A DNA stretch of 64,000 nucleotides, taken from Patiria pectinifera. Lineage: Eukaryota > Echinodermata > Asteroidea > Valvatida > Asterinidae. Numbering within the stretch: position 1 is the first letter of the stretch; each line of letters starts with the position of its first letter. Below are positions 12,461 through 23,104 of this stretch, one piece after another. The notes beneath the pieces are model-generated. The model was given only the letters and a program-made list of their open reading frames with translations. It was not told the DNA's origin and made no database searches. The position numbers and the translations under genes are program-made. Location: NCBI GenBank assembly GCA_029964075.1, contig CM057147.1:14715513-14779512 (forward strand), written 5' to 3'.

Positions 12461-12954
12461 TAATCCCCAGTAATTTTTTTTCTTATAAACCACTCCCATC
12501 TTGCCAGATTCTCAGAAAATGGAGAAATGAAAAAGATAACCGAGGGAATTCCTTCTCTGAACGTTAGTTTCGAAACGTTTTTCCAACACTGCAGCAACTT
12601 CAGAAGTATCTACAGTAGTTCTACCTAACCTTCGAAGGTCAAATGGTGAATTTTCAGGCCAAAAGTGGCAAACTTACTCCGACTGTTGTGACGTTTTTCT
12701 GAAGTTGTCCTCCACCATTTTGCCCGGCGCCAATTTACGAATGCGCAACAAACCACGCGAGATATTGGTTTGTGAACAAAAGCACACGGGTGGCGCTCTT
12801 CATAATTAACGGTGTCAAATACAATCTCGTTTACGTGGTGATGAGCAGTACGCACTCACTGGTACATATTAATATAGGAAAAGAAGTTTTCAAATAAAGT
12901 AAACCCTGGGGACGTAATTGCGAAAAAAATCAGAATTTCCCATCATGCACTGCG

Positions 12955-13595
12955 AAATCCCAATTCCTCATTTGTTGGGATTTGGGAAGTGGGAATCATT
13001 ATTCGTTTTCCGATTTGCTTTCGATTTCGGAAGTGGGAATCGTTATTCGTTTTCCGTTTGAGCTGTCGAATAGGAAGTGGGAATCGTTATTCGTTTTCCG
13101 TTTAGTTGTCGAATAGGGAAATGGGAATCGTTCACGTTTTCCGTTTTGCTGTCGAGATGGGATTTTGGATTCGAAGTCCGTTATCCAATTTGCTTAGGAA
13201 ATGGGAAATGGGTTCGTTATCCGTTTTTCTTTTTGCTTAGGAATTAGGAAATGGGTTTCGTTATCCGGTTTTCTTTTTGCTTAGGGATTTAGGAAATGGG
13301 TTTCGTTATCCGTTTTTCTTTTTGCTTGAGATTTAGGAAATGGTTTTCGTTATCCGTTTATCTTTTTGCTTAGGATTTAGGAAATGGGTTTCGTTATCTG
13401 TTTTTCTTTTTGCTTATAGAATTGGGAAATGGTTTTTGTTGTCCGTCTTTCTTTTTGCTTAGGGATTTAGGAAATGGGTTTCGTTATCCGTTTTTGTTTT
13501 TGCTTAGGGAGTGCGAAATGCGTTTGTTATCCGTTTTAGTTTTGCTTAGGGAAATGGGAAATGGCTTTCGGTTTCAAATCAGTTGGGCAGAAATT
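12955..13595. repeat. Minisatellite, about 44-45 bp unit, about 14 copies
   Basis: Units of the type GGGAATCGTTATTCGTTTTC then CGTTT and a T/G-rich spacer repeat at 44-45 bp steps (GGG at 12991, 13035, 13079, 13123 and on). Later units change to ATGGGTTTCGTTATCCG with TTTTTCTTTTTGCTTAGG. The plus-strand frame through it is a by-product. Confidence 0.85.
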
Positions 13596-13604
13596 CGTTT
13601 ACGG

Positions 13605-14525
13605 TGATGACCACTAATTGTGAAGCGCGCCCTCTTTTGAAAGAAATTAAAGATTGCTTTATATGGTAGGTTTTTTTCCGTGTAAAACAGTACGTTGTTT
13701 TCGCTATCTTTATTATTATTTTACGACTCCTCTCCAGTTTTTAATTGATTTTGGACATCTGTCATAATTGATTATTGTACGAAATTTCAATTCAATGCAA
13801 CAAACATTTTTTGATGAGATATTGTCCGGAAACTTGAACCGAGTGGGGTTTTTTTAGTCATGAAAGTTGACTCCGAATTCGCCGTGTATTTTTTTCGCAC
13901 GTAACTTTTTGTGGCTATGTTAATTTTATTTTGTGATGAATACTACCCGAATTTGAAAGTATTGTGTTACCTATGATAACCAACCAGGAGACATAATTTC
14001 TATTCAAAACAACAAATAGTTTTTGAATAATTGTCTCCACAACGAGTGTGTTGTTTTTGTTCCATGAACGTTGAATCAAATTCGCCATGTATTTTTAGCG
14101 CTGAACTCACTCAATTGTTTTGGTTATATTATTTTTATTGGATGACAATTCCACTCTAAATTCAACAACTTTGCATTGTAATACACGTTTAATAAATACA
14201 CAAAATTTCAATACCCTTCACTGGGTATTTCTTAAGTTATCGTCTGGAAACCGAGTGCGTTGTTTTTGTTCTATGAAAGTTGACTTGAGTTAGCAGGTTT
14301 CACGTGTTGACAAAAATTCTTGTTGACCACTAGCTGTGTAGCGCCCTCATTTGAAAGAAAATTACAAGTTGACTTTATTATAGCAGGTGTTTGTTTTTTT
14401 CGTGATAGTGCAGAACATTGTTTTTGTTATATTCTTAATATTATTTGACTATTAGTGTCCATTCTGTGTTATCCGTCACGTTTAACAAATTATACGAAAT
14501 TTCAATTCAATGCAACGTGCAATTC
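13605..14525. repeat. Diverged repeat, about 200-bp unit, two clear copies
   Basis: 13605-13805 and 14320-14525 share GACCACTA, TGTAGCGCCCTC-like, TTTGAAAGAAA and TACGAAATTTCAATTCAATG. A weaker third copy appears to lie between them (about 14060-14230). Confidence 0.6.
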
Positions 14526-14984
14526 TTCAGTCTCGGATCAAATTTGGGGATAAAATTTGAGATAAAATGATCACTCAAAAATGTTTTTCTAAAAAAGTTT
14601 TAAAGTCGGTTGAATATTGTTTGATGTTCCCCTTACCATCAAAGGACGCATTGTTTAAAGAAAAGTAAATTTTATGGCCAAATTTAATTTAAAATGTAAG
14701 GTTGATAATAAATCCGACGGAATTGGTTCCATAAATCTCTCTAATATGAATATTTCTTATGTTTTGAAAGGAAAATTGGCTCAACCAATCACGAAACAGT
14801 ATTTTGATGATGCCATAGAAAATTAATAATGCTCAAATTGGATTTCTTAGGTCCAGAAACCCATTGTACCTTTCAATAATCAATGTAATATGAATCTGTC
14901 TTGGACATGAATTGAATATTTGCCTCGTCCAATTAGAAAACAGTATTTTGATGCCGTCATACAGATTTGAAAATGAACTCGGGT

Positions 14985-15310
14985 CTGCAAACCTTTAAGT
15001 CAGGCACAATATGATGGAATTGTTCATTTGATGATAAAAGCAGGACATTTGGCACATTGGGAAAGATTTTTATTATAGGGCTATCGCAGATGTGTCCTCT
15101 GAAAAAATATATCATAGAATAACATGTAATGGCCGCCATTTTGAAAATTTCTTGTTATTCAATGATATTTTTTTCAAAGGACAAATATGCAATGGCCCTA
15201 TAGCCAAATATCTTTCACATGACAAACACTGACTGTGTGCCAAATTGAATGCCTTTATCATCAAACTGAACAATATTATCACCAATCTGCTGTACTAAGA
15301 CAACTTCATC
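14985..15310. mobile_element. Foldback element
   Basis: The arms match in reverse complement: GGCACAATATGATGG, TTCATTTGATGATAAAAGCA, ATTTGGCACA, GGGAAAGATTTTTATTATAG and AATATATCATAGAATAACAT on the left meet their complements on the right. The loop is around 15125-15160. Arms are about 140 bp. Confidence 0.75.
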
Positions 15311-15392
15311 AAGCTTCTTCAATGAGTATTTAATCTTGGCACACTTTGACTGCACTCTGGCCCACTGTGGGACACCGTAGGCGATGAAAATT

Positions 15393-15424
15393 ACCCCCAC
15401 CCCCACCCCCAACCCCACCCCCAG
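15393..15424 (-). repeat. G-rich run (C-rich on plus strand)
   Basis: CCCCCACCCCCACCCCCAAC and a few more on the plus strand; the complement could form a G-quadruplex. It lies just beyond the foldback element. Confidence 0.5.
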
Positions 15425-16498
15425 CCTTTTATAACAAACATTTTGGTCAACTTTTCAGTATCATTTCCAAGAACAGTATTTTATTTTAACTTCTCTTCCA
15501 TACATTTTTGTTTTACTTCTTACTTATCTGCACTGATGCAAATTACCAGTGAATCAGTAGAAAAACTTGTTACACCTGCAACTTTTACTGTTGTTTTTGT
15601 TCAGCCAATGTAACAACAAAACAACACAGAAGTTTGGTTTTAAACAAAAGTAAACATTCATTGGTCTACACAGTCTTCAATGAACACAAAACGTGTTTTG
15701 TCACAAAATTCTGCCTACCATACAACATACATATTTTAAACAGACTTATAAGTGATAGGCTATGTGAAAATGACGAAGTGATTTTTCTTCAAGACTGAAT
15801 ATGGAAGTTTCATTGATACACTATTTTATGGAAGTCATGATAAATATACACTGTATAAAATTTACATATATACATATTTCTATACATATTCATACCTGTA
15901 TTTTAATTTCTACAGTGTTTCACATGAGCTGGTTTTGTGTAATGTTACCCCTTTTCAAACATACTACTTTAAATACAAAAAAGATCGAAACAATATAACT
16001 GAAAGATTCCTGACATTTCAGTGAGGTTTTGGTGCAGACAAAAATACTCTTGACATTACAAAAGTGCATCGGTGGTTAATACTGACTGTTAATCAGACGA
16101 TTTTTGTCTTTGATGATGAACAATTTTATGTACATTTAGACTGATTAGTCAAAGAGGGCTCTGTCGAATAATTGAAGTAACACTATTAATATTGGACACA
16201 CGCCAAACAATTGAAGTTTCTGGGAATCTGAAGTTGGATTTTAGGAAGTCAGTCCACAAGTCAAAATTCCTTAAAGAGCTTCTCAAAGATAAATCGTCCG
16301 TGCTGTTTTTGAGTTTCACCCCCCCAAAACAGATTTGGTTTTCAACTGGCTTTTTTTCTAGGAACACAAAAAAATATTCACATTTGAATGAGAAATCGAC
16401 AGAAAACATCAGCCTATGCTTAGTTATTTGTGGATGAACAGTAACTTTATTAGACTAGTTATGGCTTTTTTTTTGGAATCAATAATAAAAGTCCACTC

Positions 16499-16694
16499 CA
16501 GTTGAAACAAGTTCAACTGGTTTCAACTGGTACCAGTTGAAGTGGAAATTGGTGACTGGTTTTGAACTAGTTTAGCTAGTTTTGAACTGTTATAAACTGG
16601 TATAACTGGTTTTGAAACAGTTAAACCAGTTCAAAACCAGCTAAAACCGGTTCAAAACCGGTCACCAATTTCCACTTCAACAGGTTTCAACTTG
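16499..16694. mobile_element. Foldback of ACTGGTTTTGAAC-type words
   Basis: The left arm CCAGTTGAAGTGGAAATTGG then TGACTGGTTTTGAACTAG pairs with GGTTCAAAACCGGTCACCAA then TTTCCACTTCAAC on the right. Both arms and the loop are made from repeated ACTGGTT/AACCAGT words. Confidence 0.8.
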
Positions 16695-17461
16695 AATTTT
16701 CACCTGTGAGTCTTTTTACAGATGGTTTAAGACAGTGTTTTCATAATTAGCAATAAAACACTCAAAGGTCAACATTTGTTAACGACGACAGACATTTACA
16801 CCTTTAAAGCAAATGGCTTGGCTACTAAATTGTGAACTTCAATATTAGGATTTTTAAGTATCTCTCATTACATATCTTGTATCTCTTGTGAGATAAAAAA
16901 AAACTAAAAAAGGAACAACGTTTTCATAAATCATCACAAGACTTGTATCACACCTCTGTGGCACTTGTGAGGCCAAACCATGCACAGCTGATTCAAAGGG
17001 GGACACATTCCAGAGCCTATAGACCTTTATCATGCTGCCACCATTTCAGTCATGTTCCCTGCATCCAAAAACTGTACTGAATGATGTTTTTTGTGTAAAA
17101 AGGAACCAGACTATTTCTCCTTCCGGCCTCCCTTTGGTTACGTTGATTTGAATTGGAAAACAATCACGATGGCTGCAACATGATAATGGTCAACACATAA
17201 CCATGAAGAGGCAGAAAATGTCACACTAGTTGTTGCTAGGTGTGTGTAGTGCCCTCTAGGGGCAGGTTTTGGTCCGTGAATAATTTTTCATCACTCAGAA
17301 AGTGACAATATTATTCAAAGAAATTAATCTTTCTTCACAATGGATCCTTTTCTGGATCTATAAGTATACAACACATATTTTCCCTTCTAAATCACTGAAA
17401 AGTAATATTTACAGGTTATTTTTTTAATGGAAGAATGCAGCTTATATGTATAGGTGGTATT

Positions 17462-17467
17462 TTTATT
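17462..17467 (-). promoter_or_regulatory. Possible polyadenylation signal of the TRAF4-like gene
   Basis: AATAAA on the minus strand about 430 bp after the stop codon. It is a common hexamer in AT-rich DNA, and other copies occur further downstream, so this is only a candidate 3' end. Confidence 0.2.
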
Positions 17468-17897
17468 TACATGAAAGTTATACACGTAACAAAACACATT
17501 TTTTTTCTCACTTCCAATGAAATTTGACGTCTACATATCTTTACCCCTCTGAAAAGATTTTTTTCAGACATGGGTTTTAAACACAAAAGGTAACATAAAA
17601 CTAGGTCTTCAGTTTTGTACAAACCGTACAAAAAAAAAGATGTTTTAATGAAGCTTTGAGAACTTACTTTTTTTCAAAATGTGAGGTATGTTGGATAAAG
17701 GTTAATGTTTAAGGTTAAATAGACAATGTTTTAAACTCGGGTCTGAATTCCTGCATGATCTGTGCCAATGACGACCGCCCAAAAACAAAACTGGAATAAA
17801 TTTCAGACAAAGTTGTAAATTTTTGACAGTTTTCCTTTGAAGACAAAGTCTTGCTCGTTTAGAATCATCACCTGGACTGGCTGGACTCTATTTCTCT

Positions 17898-18515
17898 TCA
17901 AATGATGTTGTTAATCTTGGAGCAGTCCACCTCTACTTTGATGAACACGGTATCGTCTTTGATGTAGTTCTTGGTCTTGAGGAAAACGTGCGAGACGAAT
18001 GTTGGGTAGCCGTACCCGAGTGTGTACACATCCCTACTTGGCCGCTGGAAGTTCTTCCAAGTTGGGTCGGGGGTGAAACACTCCTTGACGTGGGACGGCT
18101 TCAGTCCGTCCTCGACTTGGTCAAGCAAGGTGAAGGAGATGGGGTGGATGAAGGGCCACCGAAGAAGGGAATCGTTCTCCCCGCTGACCGTCCGGATGTA
18201 GATGGACAGATGCGTGCCTTCGCCAGACCCGTTGCCGTTGGGGAAGGCAGAGACCTGGAGCCTGTAGCCGTTACGGCTGGTTGCAAAGACAGGACTGCGG
18301 AGCTCGTATTCGTCCTCCAGCTTGGATTTTGCAAACCGGGAGGCATAGTCTGTGATCTTCCAGAGCAACTTGCCGTCCATGTTTATGGAGAGAGTGTCTA
18401 GTTGGGCGCGGAGGTCGTGGATTTGTTTCTGCTGGCGGCGGACGACGTGACACGTCAGATTCAGGTGCTCCTTGGTGTTTTCGTTGAGATGTCTTTCCAT
18501 GGTGTACCTAGGACC
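17898..18515 (-). CDS. TRAF4: TRAF4-like gene, last exon: coiled coil and MATH (TRAF-C) domain
   Basis: Terminal exon of a TNF-receptor-associated factor, a cytoplasmic adaptor and E3-ligase family that binds receptor tails through a trimeric MATH domain. A CAG acceptor precedes the exon and a TGA ends it at 17898; it encodes 205 residues. Residues about 6-22 complete the seventh CCHC finger (His and Cys of TKEHLNLTC), residues about 22-45 are a short heptad-rich coiled coil (RRQQKQIHDLRAQL), and about 48-200 are the MATH domain. Family motifs include NGNGSGEGTHLSIYIR, FTLLDQ, DPTWKNFQRP and YIKDDTVFIKVEVD. The words NGNGSGEGTHLS and WKNFQ, and the long finger array upstream, favour TRAF4 over TRAF2/3/6. 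The loop before LGYGYP is shorter than in vertebrate TRAF4. The frame joins the upstream exon in phase 0. An ATG lies six codons into the exon but is internal to the protein. Confidence 0.93.
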   Translation of the reverse strand, partial: GPRYTMERHLNENTKEHLNLTCHVVRRQQKQIHDLRAQLDTLSINMDGKLLWKITDYASRFAKSKLEDEYELRSPVFATSRNGYRLQVSAFPNGNGSGEGTHLSIYIRTVSGENDSLLRWPFIHPISFTLLDQVEDGLKPSHVKECFTPDPTWKNFQRPSRDVYTLGYGYPTFVSHVFLKTKNYIKDDTVFIKVEVDCSKINNII

Positions 18516-18744
18516 CTGGATGGATAAAGAACATAAACATTTAACTCTATATTTCTTTGTTCACTCCTATATTCCAATTGTTACTCTTTTTTTACAATGT
18601 ATAGGCTCTACTGACTATGTTGGAAAGAGCCGAGGGACTTTGAAGGCAATATTTTTGACTTGATTGTGTTCAAAAAGGTACTGTGAGTTTTATGAAGCCA
18701 TCGGAGGAAAACCTGGGGGCTTAATTCTATAGGAAACCAATGAA

Positions 18745-19128
18745 ATAGGCCATTTGCAAATTAAATTTGGGTAACATCTGGTACTCTGACTTGCTCAAAT
18801 GCTTTGCACATTTGCACTTTGACTTCTCCAGACCAAAGAGACTCTTACTATATCACGTGATTCGGGGCAAGCCTTACGCTAGTAACCACCAGCTCCGGCA
18901 TGGTCTGGTGTCTTTGTGCCATTCTCGCCCACTGTGAACAATGTATTGATGCTGAGTGTCTCTTACGTAACTATGCAAGAGCTTGCCCCGATTCATGTGA
19001 TATAGCAACAGTGTCTTTGGTCTGGAGAATTCAAAGTTGAAATGTGCTAAGCATTATGAGCAAGTCAATGTACTAGATGTTATTCAAATGCAACTCGCAA
19101 AGGGTACAGGTTATTCGCAAATGGCTTA
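18745..19128. mobile_element. Foldback element in the last TRAF4 intron
   Basis: GACTTGCTCAAATGCTTTGC, TTCTCCAGACCAAAGAGAC and TATATCACGTGATTCGGGGC on the left have close reverse complements at 18975-19080. The arms are about 130-150 bp and the loop is near 18890-18960. Confidence 0.8.
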
Positions 19129-19667
19129 TTCAAAGAGATGCTTAGTTTGTAACAGTTTACTCTGCTGGTCATCTGAGTAAGCTTGTAACTTTTTCTTACA
19201 AGTTCTTAGCAAGAATTCAACACACAGTACTTGTAACAATAAGCCATTGAAGGGCAGGGGCACGTTACAATCACACAAACTTGTTTGCATTTCTTAGTCA
19301 GGCCCTGCGAACGTGGCAACCTCAAGTGAAATGATAATGTCGTCAAAAAACTTTTATCAAAATGGCGGCGCCCTGATTTGTATGCCAATCCTAACAGTGT
19401 CACTGTTTGGTTAGCAGCTCTTAAAAATCCTCGAAAAATTAATCCTGACTGGATGTGAAATTACTTGGGATGTAGCCAATGGAAAATTTTGGAAAAGATA
19501 GCGGAAGACCATTTGCTTTGGTTGCTAACTTTTGCCAACGTCGGTGACAAGCAGTCGTTCCCACTTTATAATCAACTTGTAATTAACTTTCGACTAGATA
19601 TGTGGTGGACTTGTGATGACTCGACTGGCCAAATAAATAGGGGGGGGGGGAGACATAAGAAATTTAC

Positions 19668-19823
19668 CCTGTGTTTGCAGCCATGTTGGACAAACGGGCA
19701 GCTAGCCATGGAAGACGGACAAGCATCCTTCATGTGTTTGTCCACCTCTTCCCTGGCGATCTTGGCCGAGTCGCAGCGGTTAGGGCAGCAGACGGGGTAC
19801 CGGGGACACTGATGGAGATGACT
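19668..19823 (-). CDS. TRAF4: TRAF4-like gene, exon with zinc fingers 5 (end), 6 and 7 (start)
   Basis: Internal exon of 52 codons with a CAG acceptor and a donor reading AGG|GTAAAT, phase 0 at both ends. It opens with SHLHQC, the His-x3-Cys half of the fifth TRAF-type finger. Then comes finger 6 (CPNRC ... HMKDAC) and the Cys-x6-Cys half of finger 7 (CPFVQHGC), ending in KHR. The spacing matches vertebrate TRAF4, where the corresponding stretch reads SHQYQCPRLPV and ends GCKHR. It is separated from the MATH exon by a 1152-bp intron that contains a palindromic repeat. The next intron upstream is 7058 bp and starts with a GC-rich minisatellite. Confidence 0.93.
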
Positions 19824-19934
19824 CTGCAATGGGAAGAATTTACAAATTACCTCAATTATGATTTAACTACATTAAATAGTTTGCGCCGCGACTATTTGTT
19901 GCGTTGCGACTATTAACCTGTAGTAGTTAGTCTG

Positions 19935-20432
19935 CCCGGCTGGGAGAATTAGCAATCTGCCCTGGCGAATTAGTAGTTTGCCCGGGCGAATTAGTAATCC
20001 GCCCGGGCGGAATGGTAATCCCCCGGGCGAAATGCTAATCCGCCCGGGCGAAATACTAATCCGCCCGGGCGAAATAGTTATCCGCCCGGGCGAAATAGTA
20101 ATCCGCCCGGGCGAAATAGTTATCCGCCCGGGCGAAATAGTTATCCGCCCGGGCGAAATAGTAATCCGCCCGGGCGAAATAGTAATCCGCCCGGGCGAAA
20201 TACTAATCCGCCCGGGCGAAATAGTAATCCGCCCGGGCGAAATAGTAATCCGCCCGGGCGAAATAGTAATCCGCCCGGGCGAAATAGTTATCCGCCCGGG
20301 CGAAATAGTAATCCGCCCGGGCGAAATAGTAATCCGCCCGGGCGAAATACTAATCCGCCCGGGCGAAATAGTAATCCGCCCGGGCGAAATAGTTATCCGC
20401 CCGGGCGAAATAGTAATCCGCCCGGGCGAAGT
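19935..20432. repeat. GC-rich minisatellite, 21-bp unit, 22 regular copies
   Basis: Unit CGCCCGGGCGAAATAGTAATC (21 bp), 22 copies with an intact CCCGGGC core (one lacks a base) after two degenerate ones. Variation is confined to a few positions (TAGTAAT, TAGTTAT, TACTAAT). Because 21 is a multiple of 3, the array reads as a 7-residue peptide repeat on the plus strand; I regard that as a by-product. It begins about 110 bp upstream of a TRAF4 exon, inside the intron. Confidence 0.95.
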
Positions 20433-21386
20433 AGTGGGCCTAAAAAATATTTTCGGTCATGTCCTAAATACTCTTCCGTATGCTTCAATGTACATCGTAC
20501 ATGTACGATACATCGCGATAGTGCGTGCACAACTGCATTGGGGCCGGGGTCGCTCATGAACGATGAACGGCGCACGTGTTGACTGTTGAGTGCCGGTAAC
20601 TGTACACAATGAACTCGGCGCACATGAATGGCGTCAGACACACAAAACAAATGTAGGTCTGCACGTACGTATGTCTCCATCACAGTTCGACAAGTTGATG
20701 GTGAACAACTTTCGTCGTGTGTTTCTTGAATTAAAAAATAAAATACCAGACAGCTGCTTGTTTGCTTGAGTCCTTTTATTCTGTTCTTTTCAGTTCCTTG
20801 CGTATAATTTTTGTAATTAAGATTTGTATGTTTAACTTTTAATTAGTCCATAGAGCTATAAAAAAGGATCTAAGTTCTTTTAGTAAAGTTTCAAATTGAT
20901 TGAAAAGTAAGAAACGTGACAAGATCAAGGCCGCCATTGAGCGTCCCGAAACGTATTTTATTAGACCCAGCTTGCCCAGTAACTTTGCTTATTTATTCAT
21001 ATTATGCTTTTATTGATTTCTCAAACTTCTCACAGCAATGGTCATTTAATCAAAGCTTCAGATATGGTTTTATTACTTCAAGAAACAATTCACAACTTTC
21101 AGGATGTTGATTACTTGAGCCCTTAGCGTGCGGTTTGATCAAACACTCTCTGTCTGGTAGATGAATAGATTGGCAGTGTAGGCCCAGCCACGCCCTACAA
21201 TAGTGTTTGTTTACACACAATGGTAAATTTAAAGGCTGATTTTTATGCATGTGCGGGGCCCTAGTCCATTCATTTCCAAGCTTGGGATCCAAAACCATGT
21301 GGTAGCTCCTCTTTCCTTGAAAGGCTGACGTTTTGTTCATTTTTCATGCGCGGGGCCCTGGTCCGAGTCAAGTGTGGGATCCAAAA

Positions 21387-21545
21387 CAATAATAATAATA
21401 ACAATAATAATAGTGGATATTTATAAAGCGCACGTATCCACCAGGACTGGTGCTCAAGGCGCTACATCATTATTACCCCTGCTCATTGGGCACATGAAAC
21501 ATTCCAAATACCATCTCAGCTCCCTGGGGAGTACACAGCTCGATG
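21387..21545 (-). mobile_element. SINE 3' tail, 5'-truncated
   Basis: Read on the minus strand: AGCGCCTTGAGCACC, then GATACGTGCGCTTTATAAAT, then (TTATTA) repeats. The same tail closes the SINE at 37585-38000, and a related GCGCTATACAAG tail closes the one at 30881. Confidence 0.65.
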
Positions 21546-21548
21546 CAG

Positions 21549-21602
21549 CCTTGATCAAACACTCTCTGTCTGGTGGATGAATAGACAGAGAGTGTTTGAT
21601 CA
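21549..21602. repeat. Short perfect hairpin
   Basis: TTGATCAAACACTCTCTGTC and its exact reverse complement surround a 13-base spacer. One arm also occurs alone at 21136-21155. Confidence 0.85.
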
Positions 21603-22154
21603 ACCACGAAGTTCCTTCTTCCTTGAATTGAAAGGTTGACGTTTTGTTCATTTTTCATGTGCAGGGCCCTGGTCCGATTTATTATGAAGTGTGGGATCCA
21701 AAACCACGTGGTAGTTCCTCCTTCCTTGAATTGAAAGGCTGACATTTTGTTCATTTTTCATGTGCAGGGCCCTGGTCCGATTCATTATCAAGTGTGGGAT
21801 CCAAAACCACGTGGTAGTTCCTCCTTCCTTGAATTGAAAGGCTGACGTTTTGTTCATTTTTCATGTGCGGGGCCCTGGTCCGATTCAAGTGTGGGATCCA
21901 AAACCACATGGTAGTTCCTCCTTCCTTAAAAGGCTGACGTTTTGTTCATTTTTCATGTGCAGGGCACGGATCCAATTCATTATCAAGTATGGGGATGGTT
22001 TTTTTCCTATTTCACAATGTACATGTTTGTAAAATAAAATACGATGTTTTGTTTTCGTGTAGTATAATTGAATATGGTATTTCAAACAATATTTTATTCG
22101 TTATAAATCTGTTTCGACTTTATTTTTAACAACAATTGTGTAACCGTATTCAAT

Positions 22155-22387
22155 AAATAATGAAAGGTTTGCGGAAACACCATGTGCGAATAATTTCTCA
22201 ACTAAGAGAATGGTTCTGAAAAGAACCAGAGGTATAAACTCGACGTTCCAGTCAGTATGCTCTGACCTGAAGACGGTCAGAGCATACTGACTGGAACGTC
22301 GAGTTTGTACCTCTGGTTCTTTTCAGAACCATTCTCTTAGTTGAGAAATTATTTGCACATGGTGTTTCCGCAAACCTTTCATTATTT
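22155..22387. mobile_element. 233-bp near-perfect palindrome
   Basis: Arms of about 113 bp from AAATAATGAAAGGTTTGCGG to its complement at 22387, with the turn at CTGAAGAC near 22271. Each arm contains the 16-mer GGTTCTTTTCAGAACC in opposite orientation (22212-22227 and 22315-22330). GTATTCAATAAAT occurs directly repeated on both sides (22146-22158 and 22421-22433), possibly a target duplication of a slightly longer element. Confidence 0.85.
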
Positions 22388-23104
22388 AGTATCTCCACCA
22401 TGCAAAGCCTCAAATCTTACGTATTCAATAAATTTAAACCTCTCCTTAATGAAAATGGAAGTATCTTACTATGTGTCACGTGATTGTGACTGACTGGCCG
22501 CTGGGCGGGACCAGAATGTGCGTCTTCTGAATCTTCTCATGCATTATGCATCTTTAGCGGAGCCATTTTTGTTTATGGGGACAACTCACTGATCTCTAGA
22601 AATCATCTGAAACCACAAGCCTGGAAAGACACTTACAAAGTGCGACGCACTGTGCATAATGTACAAAACATGTTGCTGGCACAACGGATGCGTGCGGCAT
22701 GCCTCACACAATTTGTCTAAATTCTTGTTCTAAAAGTGTTTAGTATTCAAGCGTGGATTTGTAGAATTGATTGCAATTGACGATCAAGGAATTATTTGAC
22801 TAATAACAACCACTTGATCTTACAAAAGTGCTAGGAAAGTGTGTCATAATTCATAATACGTTTAAAAAAAATAAAAAAATATGATATTCCACTGACTGGT
22901 TAGTGGAGAAATGCTGTGTAGGGCCGGCTTGTGGTAAGCCTAGTGTGTGGGTATCCCTTTGTGTTATGCAAACGCAGATCCACGGACGCCTTATCAGTGG
23001 TTTTAATGGATAAATAAACAATGCAATTAGTCGTGACTAGTCCACTAGTCGCGACTATTTATTGATAGTCGCCGCGACTATTGAAATTTGATAGTCGCCC
23101 AGGC

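Larger units (their letters stand above)
21135..21980. repeat. Satellite-like tandem repeat, about 91-103 bp unit, six copies with an insertion
   Basis: Units carry GGGCCCTGGTCCGATTCA, GTGTGGGATCCAAAACCA, GTGGTAGTTCCTCCTTCCTT and AAAGGCTGACGTTTTGTTCA. The GGGCCC words fall at 21257, 21353, 21664, 21767, 21870 and (mutated) 21961. The array is interrupted at 21387-21600 by a SINE tail and a short palindrome. Confidence 0.85.

Noticed and set aside
17988-18401. 137-codon plus-strand frame opposite the MATH exon
   Set aside because: Antisense shadow of a well-supported coding exon.
19978-20559. 193-codon plus-strand frame with a seven-residue repeat (GEIVIRP)
   Set aside because: It is the automatic translation of a 21-bp tandem repeat. 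It is in an intron, with no splice or family evidence for a protein.
22250-22300. Possible hammerhead ribozyme core (CTGAAGA ... GGAACGTC) as in Penelope-like elements
   Set aside because: The bases lie in a perfect long hairpin, the GAAA part is one A short, and stem III is not formed; better explained as a simple palindrome.
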